Shown here one piece after another: positions 16,701-23,798 of a DNA stretch of 64,000 bases (its first letter is position 1; each line of letters begins with the position of its first letter). The DNA is from JACVRW01 sp963734025 (GTDB lineage Bacteria; Actinomycetota; Thermoleophilia; Solirubrobacterales; Thermoleophilaceae), in NCBI GenBank assembly GCA_963734025.1, contig CAVTFR010000015.1:62001-126000 (forward strand), given 5' to 3'. The notes under the pieces were generated by a model, which did not search any database, was not told the origin of the DNA, and saw only the letters and a list, made by a program, of their open reading frames with translations. The position numbers and the translations under genes are program-made.

Positions 16701-18780
16701 CCCGGCGCGCCGGCTCGACGATTGCCCTGCGCAGCTCGTCACGCCCCATCGGGCCGACGAGCACCTGGTTCGCCCCCACGAGCCGCGCGAGGCGGTCGTG
16801 CGTCGCACAGCGCCCGTAGAAGTCCGCGCGCATGGCCACCACGACCTGAACTTGCCGGTCACGGTCCTCCGCCAGCGCCACGAGCGCGTTCAGGAAGTCC
16901 GTCCGCTCCGGCTCGTCGCGGCAGAGCGTGAACACCTCTTCGAACTGGTCGACGACGAGCACCGCCCGCTCGCCTTCCTCCGGCAGCGCCCACTGGAGGG
17001 CGGCCAGCGGATGTGCGCCGGGACGCATGAGCCCCCGGCGCCAGCGCGCGGATCCGGGCAGCACCCCGCTTGCGAGCGCCGGCAGCAGGCCGGCCCGGAC
17101 GGCCGAGGACTTCCCGCTGCCGGACGGTCCGACCACCGCGAGGAGGGGCGAGCCCACGAGCCGTGCGACCAGTTCGGCCACGAGCCGCTCGCGACCGAAG
17201 AAGTACTCCGCGTGGGCGGCGTCGAATGTGGCGAGCCCGAGGAAGGGACAGACCGCCGGCAGCGGGGCATCGTCCTCGTCACCCCGGTAGAGCCGGCCGC
17301 GCTCGTCGAGCGTCCGGAGGGCGAGCAGGTCGCCGGAGAGATCGGCCTCCGCGGCGCGCAGCCGGCCGCGCTCGATGGCGGCTCGGTCCGCGTTCGCTCC
17401 GGCCACCCGTGAGGCCTGCGCCCGCGCCCATCGTTCCGCCGCGCGATGCACGGCAAGCGGAACGCCGCCGCTCTCAGTCGCCAGTTCCTCGATCGGAGGT
17501 GGGCCGGCCCCGGCCGGCAGGTAGAGGTGCGCGATCCCCGCTATGGCCTCCTCACCGAGCGGACGGAGCTCGAGGCTTCGTTCAGCCATGGCTCCGAACG
17601 CCGAAGGCGGTTCCGGGCGCGCGTGCAGGACGAGTACCAGAAGTCGCCGGCCGCTACTGCCGCGACCGAGCTCCGCGGCGCGATCGAGCACGTCGCGGCC
17701 GGCATCATCGGCGTCGTCGAGGATGAGCAGCGTCGGGCGCTCGCTCTCCTCCGCACGCACAAGCGCGGCGAGCGCGTCACCAGGATCCGTGCCCGCGCCC
17801 GCGTAGTGGACTGCCATCCGCCGCCGGACCGACTCCCGAGCGAGCTCGGCGGCCAAGCGGGTCTTGCCGATACCACGCGGGCCGGAGACGAGCGCCACGC
17901 CGCCGCGCCCCTCGCAGGCCTCGGCCAGCAGCGCGATCAGCTCGGCCAGCTCGCGATCCCGGCCCGCCAGCAGCGGCGAGCCGCCATCGAGCGCCGCCGG
18001 GAACTCCTCCTGGCCGGCCGGAGCATCAAGACCGGGGTCCTGCGCAAGGATCGCGTCGTGCAGCACCCGGAGCTCCGCGCCCGGCTCGACCCCGATCTCC
18101 TCGACCAGCGTGCGGCGCGCCGTGCGGTAGGCCTCGAGCGCCTCGGCCTGGCGGCCGCAGCGGTACAGGGCGAGCATCAGCTGGCCGTGGAGGTGCTCGC
18201 GGAGCGGCTGCTCAGCCACGGCCGCTTCGAGATCCGAGACCAGGTCCGCGTGGCGGCCGAGAGCCAGCTCGGCCGCTACGCGCGCCTCGAAGGCCGCCCA
18301 GCGCCTCTCCTCCAAGCGGGCGATCTCGGTCTGCGTAAACGGCTCATAGGCGAGATCGGAGAGTGGAGGTCCGCGCCAGAGGTCGAGTGCCTGCCGGAGC
18401 TTCTCCGCCGCGCCGTCCGGATCGGACTCCATCTCGGCCCGGCCCTGAGCAACAAGCTCCTCGAAGCGGTCCACATCCAGCTCGCCCGGGTGGACGTTCA
18501 GCCGGTAGGCGCTTCCCTGGGTCTCGAGGCGCCCGTTTCGGCCAAGTGCTCGCCGCAGGGAAGACACCTGGTTCTGAAGCATCTTGTGCGCCGTGGGCGG
18601 AGGCGCCTCGCCCCACAGCTCCTCCACCAGCCGATCGCTCGCAACCAGCTCGTTCGCACGAAGGACCAGGAGGGCCAGCAGAGCACGCTGTCGCCCGCTG
18701 CCTATCGACAGCGCCCGACCACCATCGCCGAGAACTTCAAGCGGGCCCAGCAGGCGAAAGTCCAAAGTTTCACCGTACAT
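13762..18780 (-). CDS. SARP-family regulator with AAA, nSTAND, transmembrane helix and 14 WD40 repeats
   Basis: A protein of about 1,672 residues. In order: a winged-helix OmpR-like DNA-binding domain (LDFRLLGPLEVLGDGG, first ~100 residues), a bacterial transcriptional activation domain (FEARVAAELALGRHADLV, to ~245), a first P-loop ATPase (GPRGIGKT near 299), a second STAND-type ATPase (GPSGSGKSSAVRAG near 549, Walker B VLVVDQFEE near 606), a single hydrophobic helix near 920-942, then about 14 WD40 repeats (recurrent FSPDGRLLA), enough for two seven-bladed propellers. The C-terminus (HACAVAGRDISPGEWQQAL) is typical of such WD40 regulators. ATG 18780 is chosen because SARPs start just before this motif; the frame is open to 18873. 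The ligand and targets are unknown. Confidence 0.9.
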   Translation of the reverse strand: MYGETLDFRLLGPLEVLGDGGRALSIGSGRQRALLALLVLRANELVASDRLVEELWGEAPPPTAHKMLQNQVSSLRRALGRNGRLETQGSAYRLNVHPGELDVDRFEELVAQGRAEMESDPDGAAEKLRQALDLWRGPPLSDLAYEPFTQTEIARLEERRWAAFEARVAAELALGRHADLVSDLEAAVAEQPLREHLHGQLMLALYRCGRQAEALEAYRTARRTLVEEIGVEPGAELRVLHDAILAQDPGLDAPAGQEEFPAALDGGSPLLAGRDRELAELIALLAEACEGRGGVALVSGPRGIGKTRLAAELARESVRRRMAVHYAGAGTDPGDALAALVRAEESERPTLLILDDADDAGRDVLDRAAELGRGSSGRRLLVLVLHARPEPPSAFGAMAERSLELRPLGEEAIAGIAHLYLPAGAGPPPIEELATESGGVPLAVHRAAERWARAQASRVAGANADRAAIERGRLRAAEADLSGDLLALRTLDERGRLYRGDEDDAPLPAVCPFLGLATFDAAHAEYFFGRERLVAELVARLVGSPLLAVVGPSGSGKSSAVRAGLLPALASGVLPGSARWRRGLMRPGAHPLAALQWALPEEGERAVLVVDQFEEVFTLCRDEPERTDFLNALVALAEDRDRQVQVVVAMRADFYGRCATHDRLARLVGANQVLVGPMGRDELRRAIVEPARRVGLRVEPTLVDALIADVEGEAGGLPLLSAALLEQWQERDGRVLRRAAYDRAGGVRGAVGRLAEATYTRLSEPERIAARRILLRLADAGEQESAFVRRRVPLEELDAERDAPTAAALAALTDSRLVTVDEGTLEVAHEALLREWPRLRGWLEEDAEGRRLHQHLIDAASEWQAGGRDSGELYRGARLASALEWAPAHESDLNELERAFLDESRAEAEHEAEHQRRANRRLRVVLAGLAALLALAVVAGIVALNQRGEARDSARVADAQRLGTEALGQERLDEALLLTRAAVELDESPATLGSMLSVLLRNPAAIGVLNHGSPLYGAAFSPDGRLIATGDERGAVTVYDAATRRPVGAPYVIEGGLVQNVRFTPDGASIVISSMDPQNRDHNGLVDVIDARTLKRTLRVRVPPLPGPPNWVYPDVVFPPSGPDLLVRLVHGSGPAGPVGPVYRVDGKTGDVTDRLLVGQHASDSYASWTADRERFFLTSLRDDRTWELDPEPLRVVRSWPVGDTAGAVSPDGRVFALGSEAGRVRLLDLDSGQTRSFAGGLDGTVYRMRFTPDGRTLVTAGELGQLYTWDVERGAIAERLSGHTGNIDGLDVATDGRTLLTASADTRAILWDLAGGRRLDRRFAVEPRFDVLETPRGLAVSPDGRTLAFTQSDGSVDLIDARTLEPRASVRATGGFAASVDFSPDGRLLAVTGESGLVTLWDARTLAPEGTLRGLRGPSQALAFSPDGKLLAAAESGQGTGPHRLRVWDVRRRQLTNFRARTAAGLIAFSPDGELIAAAAADRGTEILDARTGDLVRRLEVGKLAGEGGFSRSVAFSPDGDLLIVGQFNGTGRLFSTNTWKQVGRPLRAHTARITFPEFSPDGRTLITASADGSVILWDAASQKQIGAPIELEANAYVSAALSPDGKRLYAISAGDLWETVNRSPDVGVSFDMSPDAWKRHACAVAGRDISPGEWQQALPGRPFQSVCSRD

Positions 18781-18900
18781 CGCGTAATGGACGTGCGCAA
18801 AGGGGCTCAGGTCGTGCATGGATGCAAGGCCAGCATCCTCGGAGCCGGTAATCGTCCGCCCATAAGCCCTCATCCGGCTGCGGAAGGGAGGGGGCGGCAG

Positions 18901-18992
18901 CGGCGTACCATCCAGGCAGGCTTCCGAGAGGAGCTCGGGATGGCGCTGATCCGGATGGACGGTCGGGGCATACGACGCTCGCCGAGTGGACC
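18901..18992 (+). pseudogene. Decayed 5' copy of the small gene at 21160, with its promoter and RBS
   Basis: This stretch matches 21119-21220 closely: GGCGTACCATCCA, then the ribosome site GAGAGGAG (18926-18933), then ATG 18940 and ALIRMDG. Relative to the intact copy it lacks one codon (CGA after codon 2) and one further base near 18963, which shifts the frame. Similarity stops near 18992. The shifted frame runs without a stop into the PKD gene at 19132, so an extended N-terminus for that gene cannot be excluded. The remainder of 18993-19131 shows nothing recognisable. Confidence 0.7.
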
Positions 18993-19108
18993 GCCCGATC
19001 TGCGAGGGACTCGGCGAGCCCCGGGTTCAGCGCACGCTAATCCCGCAAATTGCGCCCGTCTGAGGGCGAATGCACGGACTTACCCGCCAAACCTGCAAAA
19101 CGGTGAGC

Positions 19109-19124
19109 GCGCCCCCACGTTGGT
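19109..19124 (+). repeat. 16-bp element identical upstream of both PKD paralogues (copy 1)
   Basis: GCGCCCCCACGTTGGT at 19109-19124 recurs unchanged at 20261-20276. In both places it ends exactly 7 nt before the ATG, the position a -10 box takes in the leaderless promoters of this window. It may be the shared promoter core of the two paralogues. Confidence 0.5.
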
Positions 19125-19131
19125 CGGCCGG

Positions 19132-20223
19132 ATGGGTTCCAGTCGCCTCAGGCTTCTGCTCTGCGCCTGCCTGCTGACGGTGGGCGCGGTCGTGTCCCCG
19201 CTCGGAACCGGCGTCGCCTCGGCGACTCCCGTGCCCGGCTTCACGTGGGCACCTCAAGAGGTCGTCACGGGGACTGCGGTGACGTTCACGTCGACATCAA
19301 CGCCGCTCGACGACCTCACCCCGATCACGTCGTATGAGTGGAACATCTCGTGCGAGGGGGGGCCGTCGACGGAGGCCACGTGCACGAGGACTGCTCCGAG
19401 CGCCGGGCCCTGGCAGGTGCAACTCACGGTCGGCGACCTGCTTGGGAGCGCCTCGGTCACCCAGACGCTCACCGTCGTCAATCCGGCTCCGCCCCCGCCG
19501 CCGCCCAACGTGCCGCCCACGGCAGTCTTCGCGGCGCTTCCCTCGTCGCCGCTGCCTGGGGACGAGGTGACCGTCGTTTCGTACTCGGACGACCCGGATG
19601 GCAGGATCGCCTCGGTCGCCTGGGACCTCGACGGTGACGGCGCCTTCGATGACGGCACAAGCGCCGTCGCGACCCACAAGTTCACCACGCCGGGCCCGAA
19701 GACGATCTCGCTGCGCGTTACCGACAACATGGGGGCGCGAGACACAGCGTCGCTCACGCTGGTCGTTCGAGAGCCAGGCACGCCTGCTCCGCCGACAGCG
19801 TCGACCCCGGTGACAACGCCCTCGGGTGGCCAGACAGTCGGCAACACGGTGGCAACCGCCCCGCTCCCCAGACTGCTGAGCCCGTTCCCGGTCGTCACCG
19901 TGGGCGGCAGCCTGAGGCCCACCGGCACCAAGATCGACCTGCTGGCGGTGCGCGCGCCGCACGGTTCACGCGTCCAGGTTCGCTGCCGCGGCAAGGGCTG
20001 CGGGCTCAAGCCGCTGTCGAAGGTGGTCGGCCGCGGACGGCTGCGGGTGAAGGCCGCCGAGCGGCTCATGCCCGCCGGCGTCGCCCTCGAGGTGCTCGTC
20101 CGCCGCGGCGACCGGATCGGGAAGTTCACGCGCCTGAAGCTGCGCCACAACAAGCGGCCCAAGCGGACCGACGGCTGCCTGTGGCCGGGCACGAACCAGC
20201 TGGCGCCCTGCCCCGACAGCTGA
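19132..20223 (+). CDS. Secreted PKD-domain protein, tandem paralogue A
   Basis: A 363-residue exported protein: signal peptide (LRLLLCACLLTVGAVVSPLG...ASA), a first PKD-like beta-sandwich (about 30-115), a polyproline linker, and a second, clearer PKD domain with DPDGRIASVAWDLDGDGAFD (about 125-215). Then comes a Thr/Pro-rich linker and a basic C-terminal domain (PRLLSPFPVVTV onward) with paired cysteines in VRCRGKGCG and at the end (TDGCLWPGT...APCPD). The C-terminal ~115 residues are nearly the same as in the next gene. The role is probably surface binding or adhesion. ATG 19132 is chosen from the paralogue and the signal peptide. Confidence 0.8.
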   Translation: MGSSRLRLLLCACLLTVGAVVSPLGTGVASATPVPGFTWAPQEVVTGTAVTFTSTSTPLDDLTPITSYEWNISCEGGPSTEATCTRTAPSAGPWQVQLTVGDLLGSASVTQTLTVVNPAPPPPPPNVPPTAVFAALPSSPLPGDEVTVVSYSDDPDGRIASVAWDLDGDGAFDDGTSAVATHKFTTPGPKTISLRVTDNMGARDTASLTLVVREPGTPAPPTASTPVTTPSGGQTVGNTVATAPLPRLLSPFPVVTVGGSLRPTGTKIDLLAVRAPHGSRVQVRCRGKGCGLKPLSKVVGRGRLRVKAAERLMPAGVALEVLVRRGDRIGKFTRLKLRHNKRPKRTDGCLWPGTNQLAPCPDS

Positions 20224-20253
20224 GCACGGCGGTCCGTCCCCAATACCGCAAGT

Positions 20254-20276
20254 CGTGGGAGCGCCCCCACGTTGGT
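20254..20276 (+). repeat. 16-bp upstream element (copy 2) with overlapping hairpin
   Basis: The second copy of GCGCCCCCACGTTGGT lies at 20261-20276, 7 nt before ATG 20284. It overlaps an inverted repeat CGTGGG (20254-20259) / CCCACG (20266-20271), which could end the upstream transcript or act as an operator. Confidence 0.45.
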
Positions 20277-20283
20277 TGTGCGG

Positions 20284-21087
20284 ATGCGAACAAGTCGAGT
20301 CAGGCTTCTGCTCACGGCCTGCCTGCTGACAACCGGCGCGGTCGTCTTCCCATCGGGAGCAGCCGTCGCACTCGCAAATCCGGAGGCTGACTTCGACTGG
20401 ACACCGAAGCCCGTGGTGGCGGGGGCGCCGGTGACGCTGGTGTCGACATCGATGCCAGACGACAGCGGCGATGACGACAGGCCGGTCTCGCCGATCACGC
20501 TCACCGAGTGGGACCTCGATGGGCGCGGCACGTGCGAAGGGCTCACCCTGTCCGGCACCACCTGTACGACGACCGCTCCGGCCGCGGGCGACTGGGAGGT
20601 GATGGTGACGGTCACCGACCTCTCCCTCGACCGCGACTCGGAGAAGAAGAGGATCAAAGTCGAAGCCCCGGCTCCCACCGCGCCCGGGGCCGGCACCGCT
20701 CCGCCGCCGGCCTCGAACGGAACCGGCCGTCCTCGGCTGCTGAGCCCGTTCCCGGTGGTGACGGTGGCGGGCACGGTGAGGCAGGCGGGCACCAGCATCG
20801 ATCTGCTCACGGTGCGTGCACCGATCGGGGCACGGGTGCTGGTCCGCTGCCGCGGTGAGGCGTGCCCGCTCACGCGTGTGTCGCGAGTGGTCCGGCGGCC
20901 GCAGCTGCGACTCAAGGCCGCCGAGCGATTGATGCCGGCGGGTGTCGCCCTCGAGGTGCTCGTCCGCCGCGGCGACCGCATCGGGAAGTTCACGCGCTTG
21001 AAGATCCGACCCGACCGCCGCCCGCGGCGGACCGACGGCTGCGTGTGGCCGGGCACGACCGAGATGGCGCCCTGCCCCGACGCCTGA
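20284..21087 (+). CDS. Secreted protein, tandem paralogue B (one beta-sandwich domain)
   Basis: A 267-residue paralogue of the preceding gene with one N-terminal domain instead of two. It has a signal peptide (VRLLLTACLLTTGAVVFPSG), one PKD-like domain (about 30-125, ending WEVMVTVTDLSLDRDS), a short Pro/Ala linker and the conserved basic C-terminal domain (LLSPFPVVTVAGTV onward) with cysteines in VRCRGEACP and TDGCVWPGT...APCPD. Similarity extends through the signal peptide and upstream DNA, so this is a tandem duplication followed by domain loss or gain. Function is unknown; it is probably exported and cell-surface associated. Confidence 0.8.
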   Translation: MRTSRVRLLLTACLLTTGAVVFPSGAAVALANPEADFDWTPKPVVAGAPVTLVSTSMPDDSGDDDRPVSPITLTEWDLDGRGTCEGLTLSGTTCTTTAPAAGDWEVMVTVTDLSLDRDSEKKRIKVEAPAPTAPGAGTAPPPASNGTGRPRLLSPFPVVTVAGTVRQAGTSIDLLTVRAPIGARVLVRCRGEACPLTRVSRVVRRPQLRLKAAERLMPAGVALEVLVRRGDRIGKFTRLKIRPDRRPRRTDGCVWPGTTEMAPCPDA

Positions 21088-21159
21088 GCGCGTCACCCTC
21101 GTGAACCGCTGAGGCGCGCGGCGTACCATCCATCTCGAGCGTTCCGAGAGGAGATCGAG

Positions 21160-21384
21160 ATGGCGCGACTGATCCGGATGGACGGCACGGGGCACACGAC
21201 GCTCGCCGAGTGGACCGAGGCCGACGACGCGGCGTTCGAGGCCGCGGTCAGCGAGTTTCAGGAGCAACAGGGTCTCGGCTACATCGGCACGGTGCCGGAC
21301 GGGCCGGGCAAGGCGACGCATGTGCGCGAGCTGCCGCGCGCGGCCGGGCTCGTGATCATGCGCCGCCCGATCGCGGGCGGTTGA
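21160..21384 (+). CDS. Small conserved-type acidic protein, unknown function
   Basis: A 74-residue soluble protein (MARLIRMDGTGHTTLAEWTE... ending IMRRPIAGG) preceded by a strong ribosome site (GAGAGGAG, 21146-21153) and a TACCAT -10 candidate (21124-21129). It has no cysteines or membrane segment. A decayed copy of the same promoter and 5' end lies at 18901-18992, on the far side of the two PKD genes. The TGA stop overlaps the next ATG (TGATG), so it is coupled to the gene at 21384. Confidence 0.75.
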   Translation: MARLIRMDGTGHTTLAEWTEADDAAFEAAVSEFQEQQGLGYIGTVPDGPGKATHVRELPRAAGLVIMRRPIAGG

Positions 21385-22013
21385 TGGAGCAGGCCCTTCC
21401 CGAGCTGGCGTCGGTTCCCTGGCGCCAGCGGACGAACGCGCAGTGGCTGCGTCGCTGGGGGCGGATCTGGCACGGGTGGACGCTCCTGTACACGGTCCCG
21501 TTCGTGGCCGCGGGCGTCGGCATGCTGTGGCTCGAGCCGCTGTCCGCCCCCGTCGCCGTGGCGGCGCTCGCGCACGCCTGGATCATCCCCGAGCTGTACG
21601 CCTTTCGCGGGGCCAGCGTGGTGCGCCCGAAAGGCCCGCGCAACGAGAACGCGGAGCCGGTCGCGCAAGGGCTGCTCGGCGACCTGCTCGGCCACAACGA
21701 GCGCGAGCTGCAGCGCCGGACGGGCCTCGCCCTCGAGAAGGGCGCCCTCGGTGTCTGGCTCATCGGCGAGGCGGGCGCCCTGCTCGTGACGCCCGGCGGC
21801 TCGCGCGTTCACTGCTTCTGCGTGCGCGTAAGCGAGCCGGAGCTGCCCCCTTCCGACCGCGTGGCTCATCTGCTGCTGGCAATGCGCGTGGACGAGGAGG
21901 GCTTCGCGACCGTCGCGAACCACGCCTTCGCCGGCGCGCCCTGGCGCGTGCGCCGGAGGCTGCCGGTCGCGATGCGACCGGCCCTCAAGGCGGCCCGCCG
22001 GGCTGCTCGTTAG
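21384..22013 (+). CDS. Two-helix membrane protein, unknown function
   Basis: A 209-residue protein with two adjacent transmembrane helices (about residues 31-48 and 51-70) after a Trp/Arg-rich N-terminus (WLRRWGRIWHGW). A soluble domain of about 130 residues follows, with a possible beta-rich core (ALLVTPGGSRVHCFCVRV) and an Arg-rich C-terminus. ATG 21384 overlaps the stop of the small gene upstream. No family was recognised. Confidence 0.75.
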   Translation: MEQALPELASVPWRQRTNAQWLRRWGRIWHGWTLLYTVPFVAAGVGMLWLEPLSAPVAVAALAHAWIIPELYAFRGASVVRPKGPRNENAEPVAQGLLGDLLGHNERELQRRTGLALEKGALGVWLIGEAGALLVTPGGSRVHCFCVRVSEPELPPSDRVAHLLLAMRVDEEGFATVANHAFAGAPWRVRRRLPVAMRPALKAARRAAR

Positions 22014-22023
22014 CCTCGGCCGG
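22011..22023 (+). promoter_or_regulatory. Leaderless-type promoter of GNAT gene
   Basis: TAGCCT at 22011-22016 lies exactly 7 nt before GTG 22024. Its first three bases are also the TAG stop of the preceding gene. Confidence 0.5.
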
Positions 22024-22971
22024 GTGACCGAGCTCAGCTTCCGTGAGGGCGGACCGGCCGATCTGCGGGCCGCTTTCGAGCTCGCTGAGTCGGCCTGGGA
22101 CGCCTCCCGGCGCACGCGCGGCCTGCTCCGCCCCGGCCAGGGCCGCGACCGTGACGCGATCCGGGAGGAGTGGGAGCGCTCGCGGGCGTTCATCGAGTTC
22201 GTCGCCGCACAGGAGGACGGCGCGTTCTGGATTTGCGAGAGCGCCGACGGCATGGTCGGCTACGCGAGCTCCTCGCGCTTCGGCGTCATGGACGAGCTGA
22301 CCGAGCTCTGGGTGGCGCCCGACTATGCGGGGCGCGGAATCGGCAGGGCGCTGCTCGAGCGCATCTGGCCCGGCTCGCCCTCGCCCGAGCTGGGCCGGGT
22401 GGTCGTGACGCTCGGAACGCCCGTCGACCTCACCCTCTACACCGAGTTCGGCGTAATGCCGGTGACCGGTCATTGGCATATGCGCCATCGCGTCGACCAG
22501 TACCTCGAGCAGCGCGCCCAGGAGGTGGATGCGACCGAGCCCGCGGTACACGCGCTCACGAAGGAGCGCGCGAGCACCGAGTGGAAGCGGCTCGAGCCGG
22601 AGGCGATCGGCCACGAGCGCCCGCTTCTGCAGGACTTCTTCGGCCGCACGCGCACCTGCCTGGCCTATCTCGACCCGAGCTCCGGTGACACCAGGGCGTT
22701 GTGCTGGGTGAGCGCCGAGGGCGACATCGGCCCCGCGGTCGCGGAGACGGCCGATGACCTCGTCCCTGTTGTGCTCGCCGCGCTGGACCGGGTTGCGAAG
22801 ATGCTCGAGCCCGAGACCTTCGGCGTCTACTGCACCACCAGCTCGTGGTGGCTCCTCGACCGGCTGCGGCGGCTCGGCTTCAGGGTCTACTGGCCCGCCT
22901 GGGTGATGTCCTCGGTGCCGCTTCCCGGTCTCGACCGCTACCTGCCGACCCGGCCCGCGCGTCTGCTTTGA
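22024..22971 (+). CDS. GNAT-family acetyltransferase
   Basis: A 315-residue protein with an N-terminal GNAT fold. Motif A, which binds the acetyl-CoA pyrophosphate, is clear at about residues 97-112 (WVAPDYAGRGIGRALL). The C-terminal half (from about 190) resembles a second, degenerate GNAT-like lobe (FGVYCTTSSWWLLDRLRRLGF). The substrate is unknown. The GTG start follows a leaderless promoter, and the stop overlaps the TTG start of the next gene (TTGA). Confidence 0.85.
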   Translation: MTELSFREGGPADLRAAFELAESAWDASRRTRGLLRPGQGRDRDAIREEWERSRAFIEFVAAQEDGAFWICESADGMVGYASSSRFGVMDELTELWVAPDYAGRGIGRALLERIWPGSPSPELGRVVVTLGTPVDLTLYTEFGVMPVTGHWHMRHRVDQYLEQRAQEVDATEPAVHALTKERASTEWKRLEPEAIGHERPLLQDFFGRTRTCLAYLDPSSGDTRALCWVSAEGDIGPAVAETADDLVPVVLAALDRVAKMLEPETFGVYCTTSSWWLLDRLRRLGFRVYWPAWVMSSVPLPGLDRYLPTRPARLL

Positions 22972-23234
22972 GCGGGCTGCTCGCCTGGCTCTCCCGCCAC
23001 AAGTCGGTGGCGGCAGGGGTGGTGGCGACGGTCGTCGTATGGAGGGTCGCGCGCAACGTCATCGCCGGCACCTGGCTGCTCGCGGGCTGGGACGACATCC
23101 AGGACGTGGGGGAGTGGGCGCTCGAGCATTGGGTGTGGTTCGCGCTGGGCCTGGCGTTGCTTTTCGCCGTCGTGTTCCTGACGGTGCGCGCGCTCATTCC
23201 GTGGCTCGAGGAACGCAGCCGGAAGGCGTCCTAG
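22968..23234 (+). CDS. Small two-helix membrane protein
   Basis: An 88-residue protein starting at TTG 22968, which overlaps the TGA of the acetyltransferase gene (TTGA). It begins SGLLAWLSRHKSVAAG, with two transmembrane helices (about residues 13-33 and 54-76) and a basic end (EERSRKAS). The rare TTG start is supported only by the overlap and by hydrophobic coding in this frame. Function is unknown. Confidence 0.6.
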   Translation: MSGLLAWLSRHKSVAAGVVATVVVWRVARNVIAGTWLLAGWDDIQDVGEWALEHWVWFALGLALLFAVVFLTVRALIPWLEERSRKAS

Positions 23235-23253
23235 GTCTGCCAAACTTCAGGGC

Positions 23254-23424
23254 ATGGGAGAAGCCCTGTCAGACATCGCTCGCAAGGCCCTTGCGGTGTT
23301 GGTGCTCGTCGTTGCCGCGTACGTCCTGTTCAAGTTGGTGCTCGGCTTCGTTGCGGCGATCGCATGGATCGTGGTCGCGATCGTCGCCGTGATCGCCGTC
23401 ATCTGGGCGCTGCGCGTTCTCTGA
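23254..23424 (+). CDS. 56-residue two-helix hydrophobic protein
   Basis: A small gene of 57 codons: MGEALSDIARKALAVLVLVV opens the protein, and the rest is almost wholly hydrophobic with two likely transmembrane helices (about 12-34 and 36-54) and a single C-terminal arginine. CAAACT at 23241-23246 lies 7 nt before the ATG, matching the leaderless spacing used elsewhere. It sits between two other small membrane-protein genes. Function is unknown. Confidence 0.55.
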   Translation: MGEALSDIARKALAVLVLVVAAYVLFKLVLGFVAAIAWIVVAIVAVIAVIWALRVL

Positions 23425-23437
23425 GCGCCGCCAGGCC

Positions 23438-23716
23438 GTGGAGTTCATCGTCGTCGCTCTCGCGTTCGGGATCGCCACTGCTGCGATCGGGCGGATGAAG
23501 GGCGGCTCGATCGTCATCTGGTTCCTGGTCGGCGCGGCGCTGCCCGGAATCGGCATCCTCGCCGTCCTGCTGATGCGCGACCAGCGCCGCGAGCCGCGCC
23601 GGCGCTGCCCGGAGTGCGGGTTCGTGGTGCCCGTGAGCGACCAGGTCTGCAAGCGCTGCGGGAGGGATCTCGACTATCCCGAGGAGCTGGCCGAGCCCGC
23701 AGGAAACCCCGTCTGA
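23438..23716 (+). CDS. Membrane protein with C-terminal zinc ribbon
   Basis: A 92-residue protein with two transmembrane helices (about residues 2-18 and 25-44), a basic stretch (RDQRREPRRR), then a four-cysteine zinc ribbon (CPECG at about 57-61 and CKRCG at about 71-75). Such short membrane-anchored zinc ribbons are common and unassigned. GTG 23438 starts 13 bp after the preceding stop. It is the last gene before the ilvB promoter. Confidence 0.7.
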   Translation: MEFIVVALAFGIATAAIGRMKGGSIVIWFLVGAALPGIGILAVLLMRDQRREPRRRCPECGFVVPVSDQVCKRCGRDLDYPEELAEPAGNPV

Positions 23717-23734
23717 GCGCGGAAAAGGCGCTGT

Positions 23735-23764
23735 TACACTGGCCCTCCCTGGCCGCCCGGCCAG
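23735..23764 (+). promoter_or_regulatory. ilvB promoter -10 box followed by 5'-end inverted repeat
   Basis: TACACT at 23735-23740 is a good -10 hexamer. About 9 nt later lies a perfect inverted repeat, CTGGCCG (23749-23755), CC, CGGCCAG (23758-23764). It would be at the very 5' end of the mRNA or act as an operator across the start site. A ribosome site (GGGAGCAGGAG) precedes ATG 23799. Confidence 0.45.
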
Positions 23765-23798
23765 CCGAGCAGCGATCCGGAAGGGAGCAGGAGCAGCG

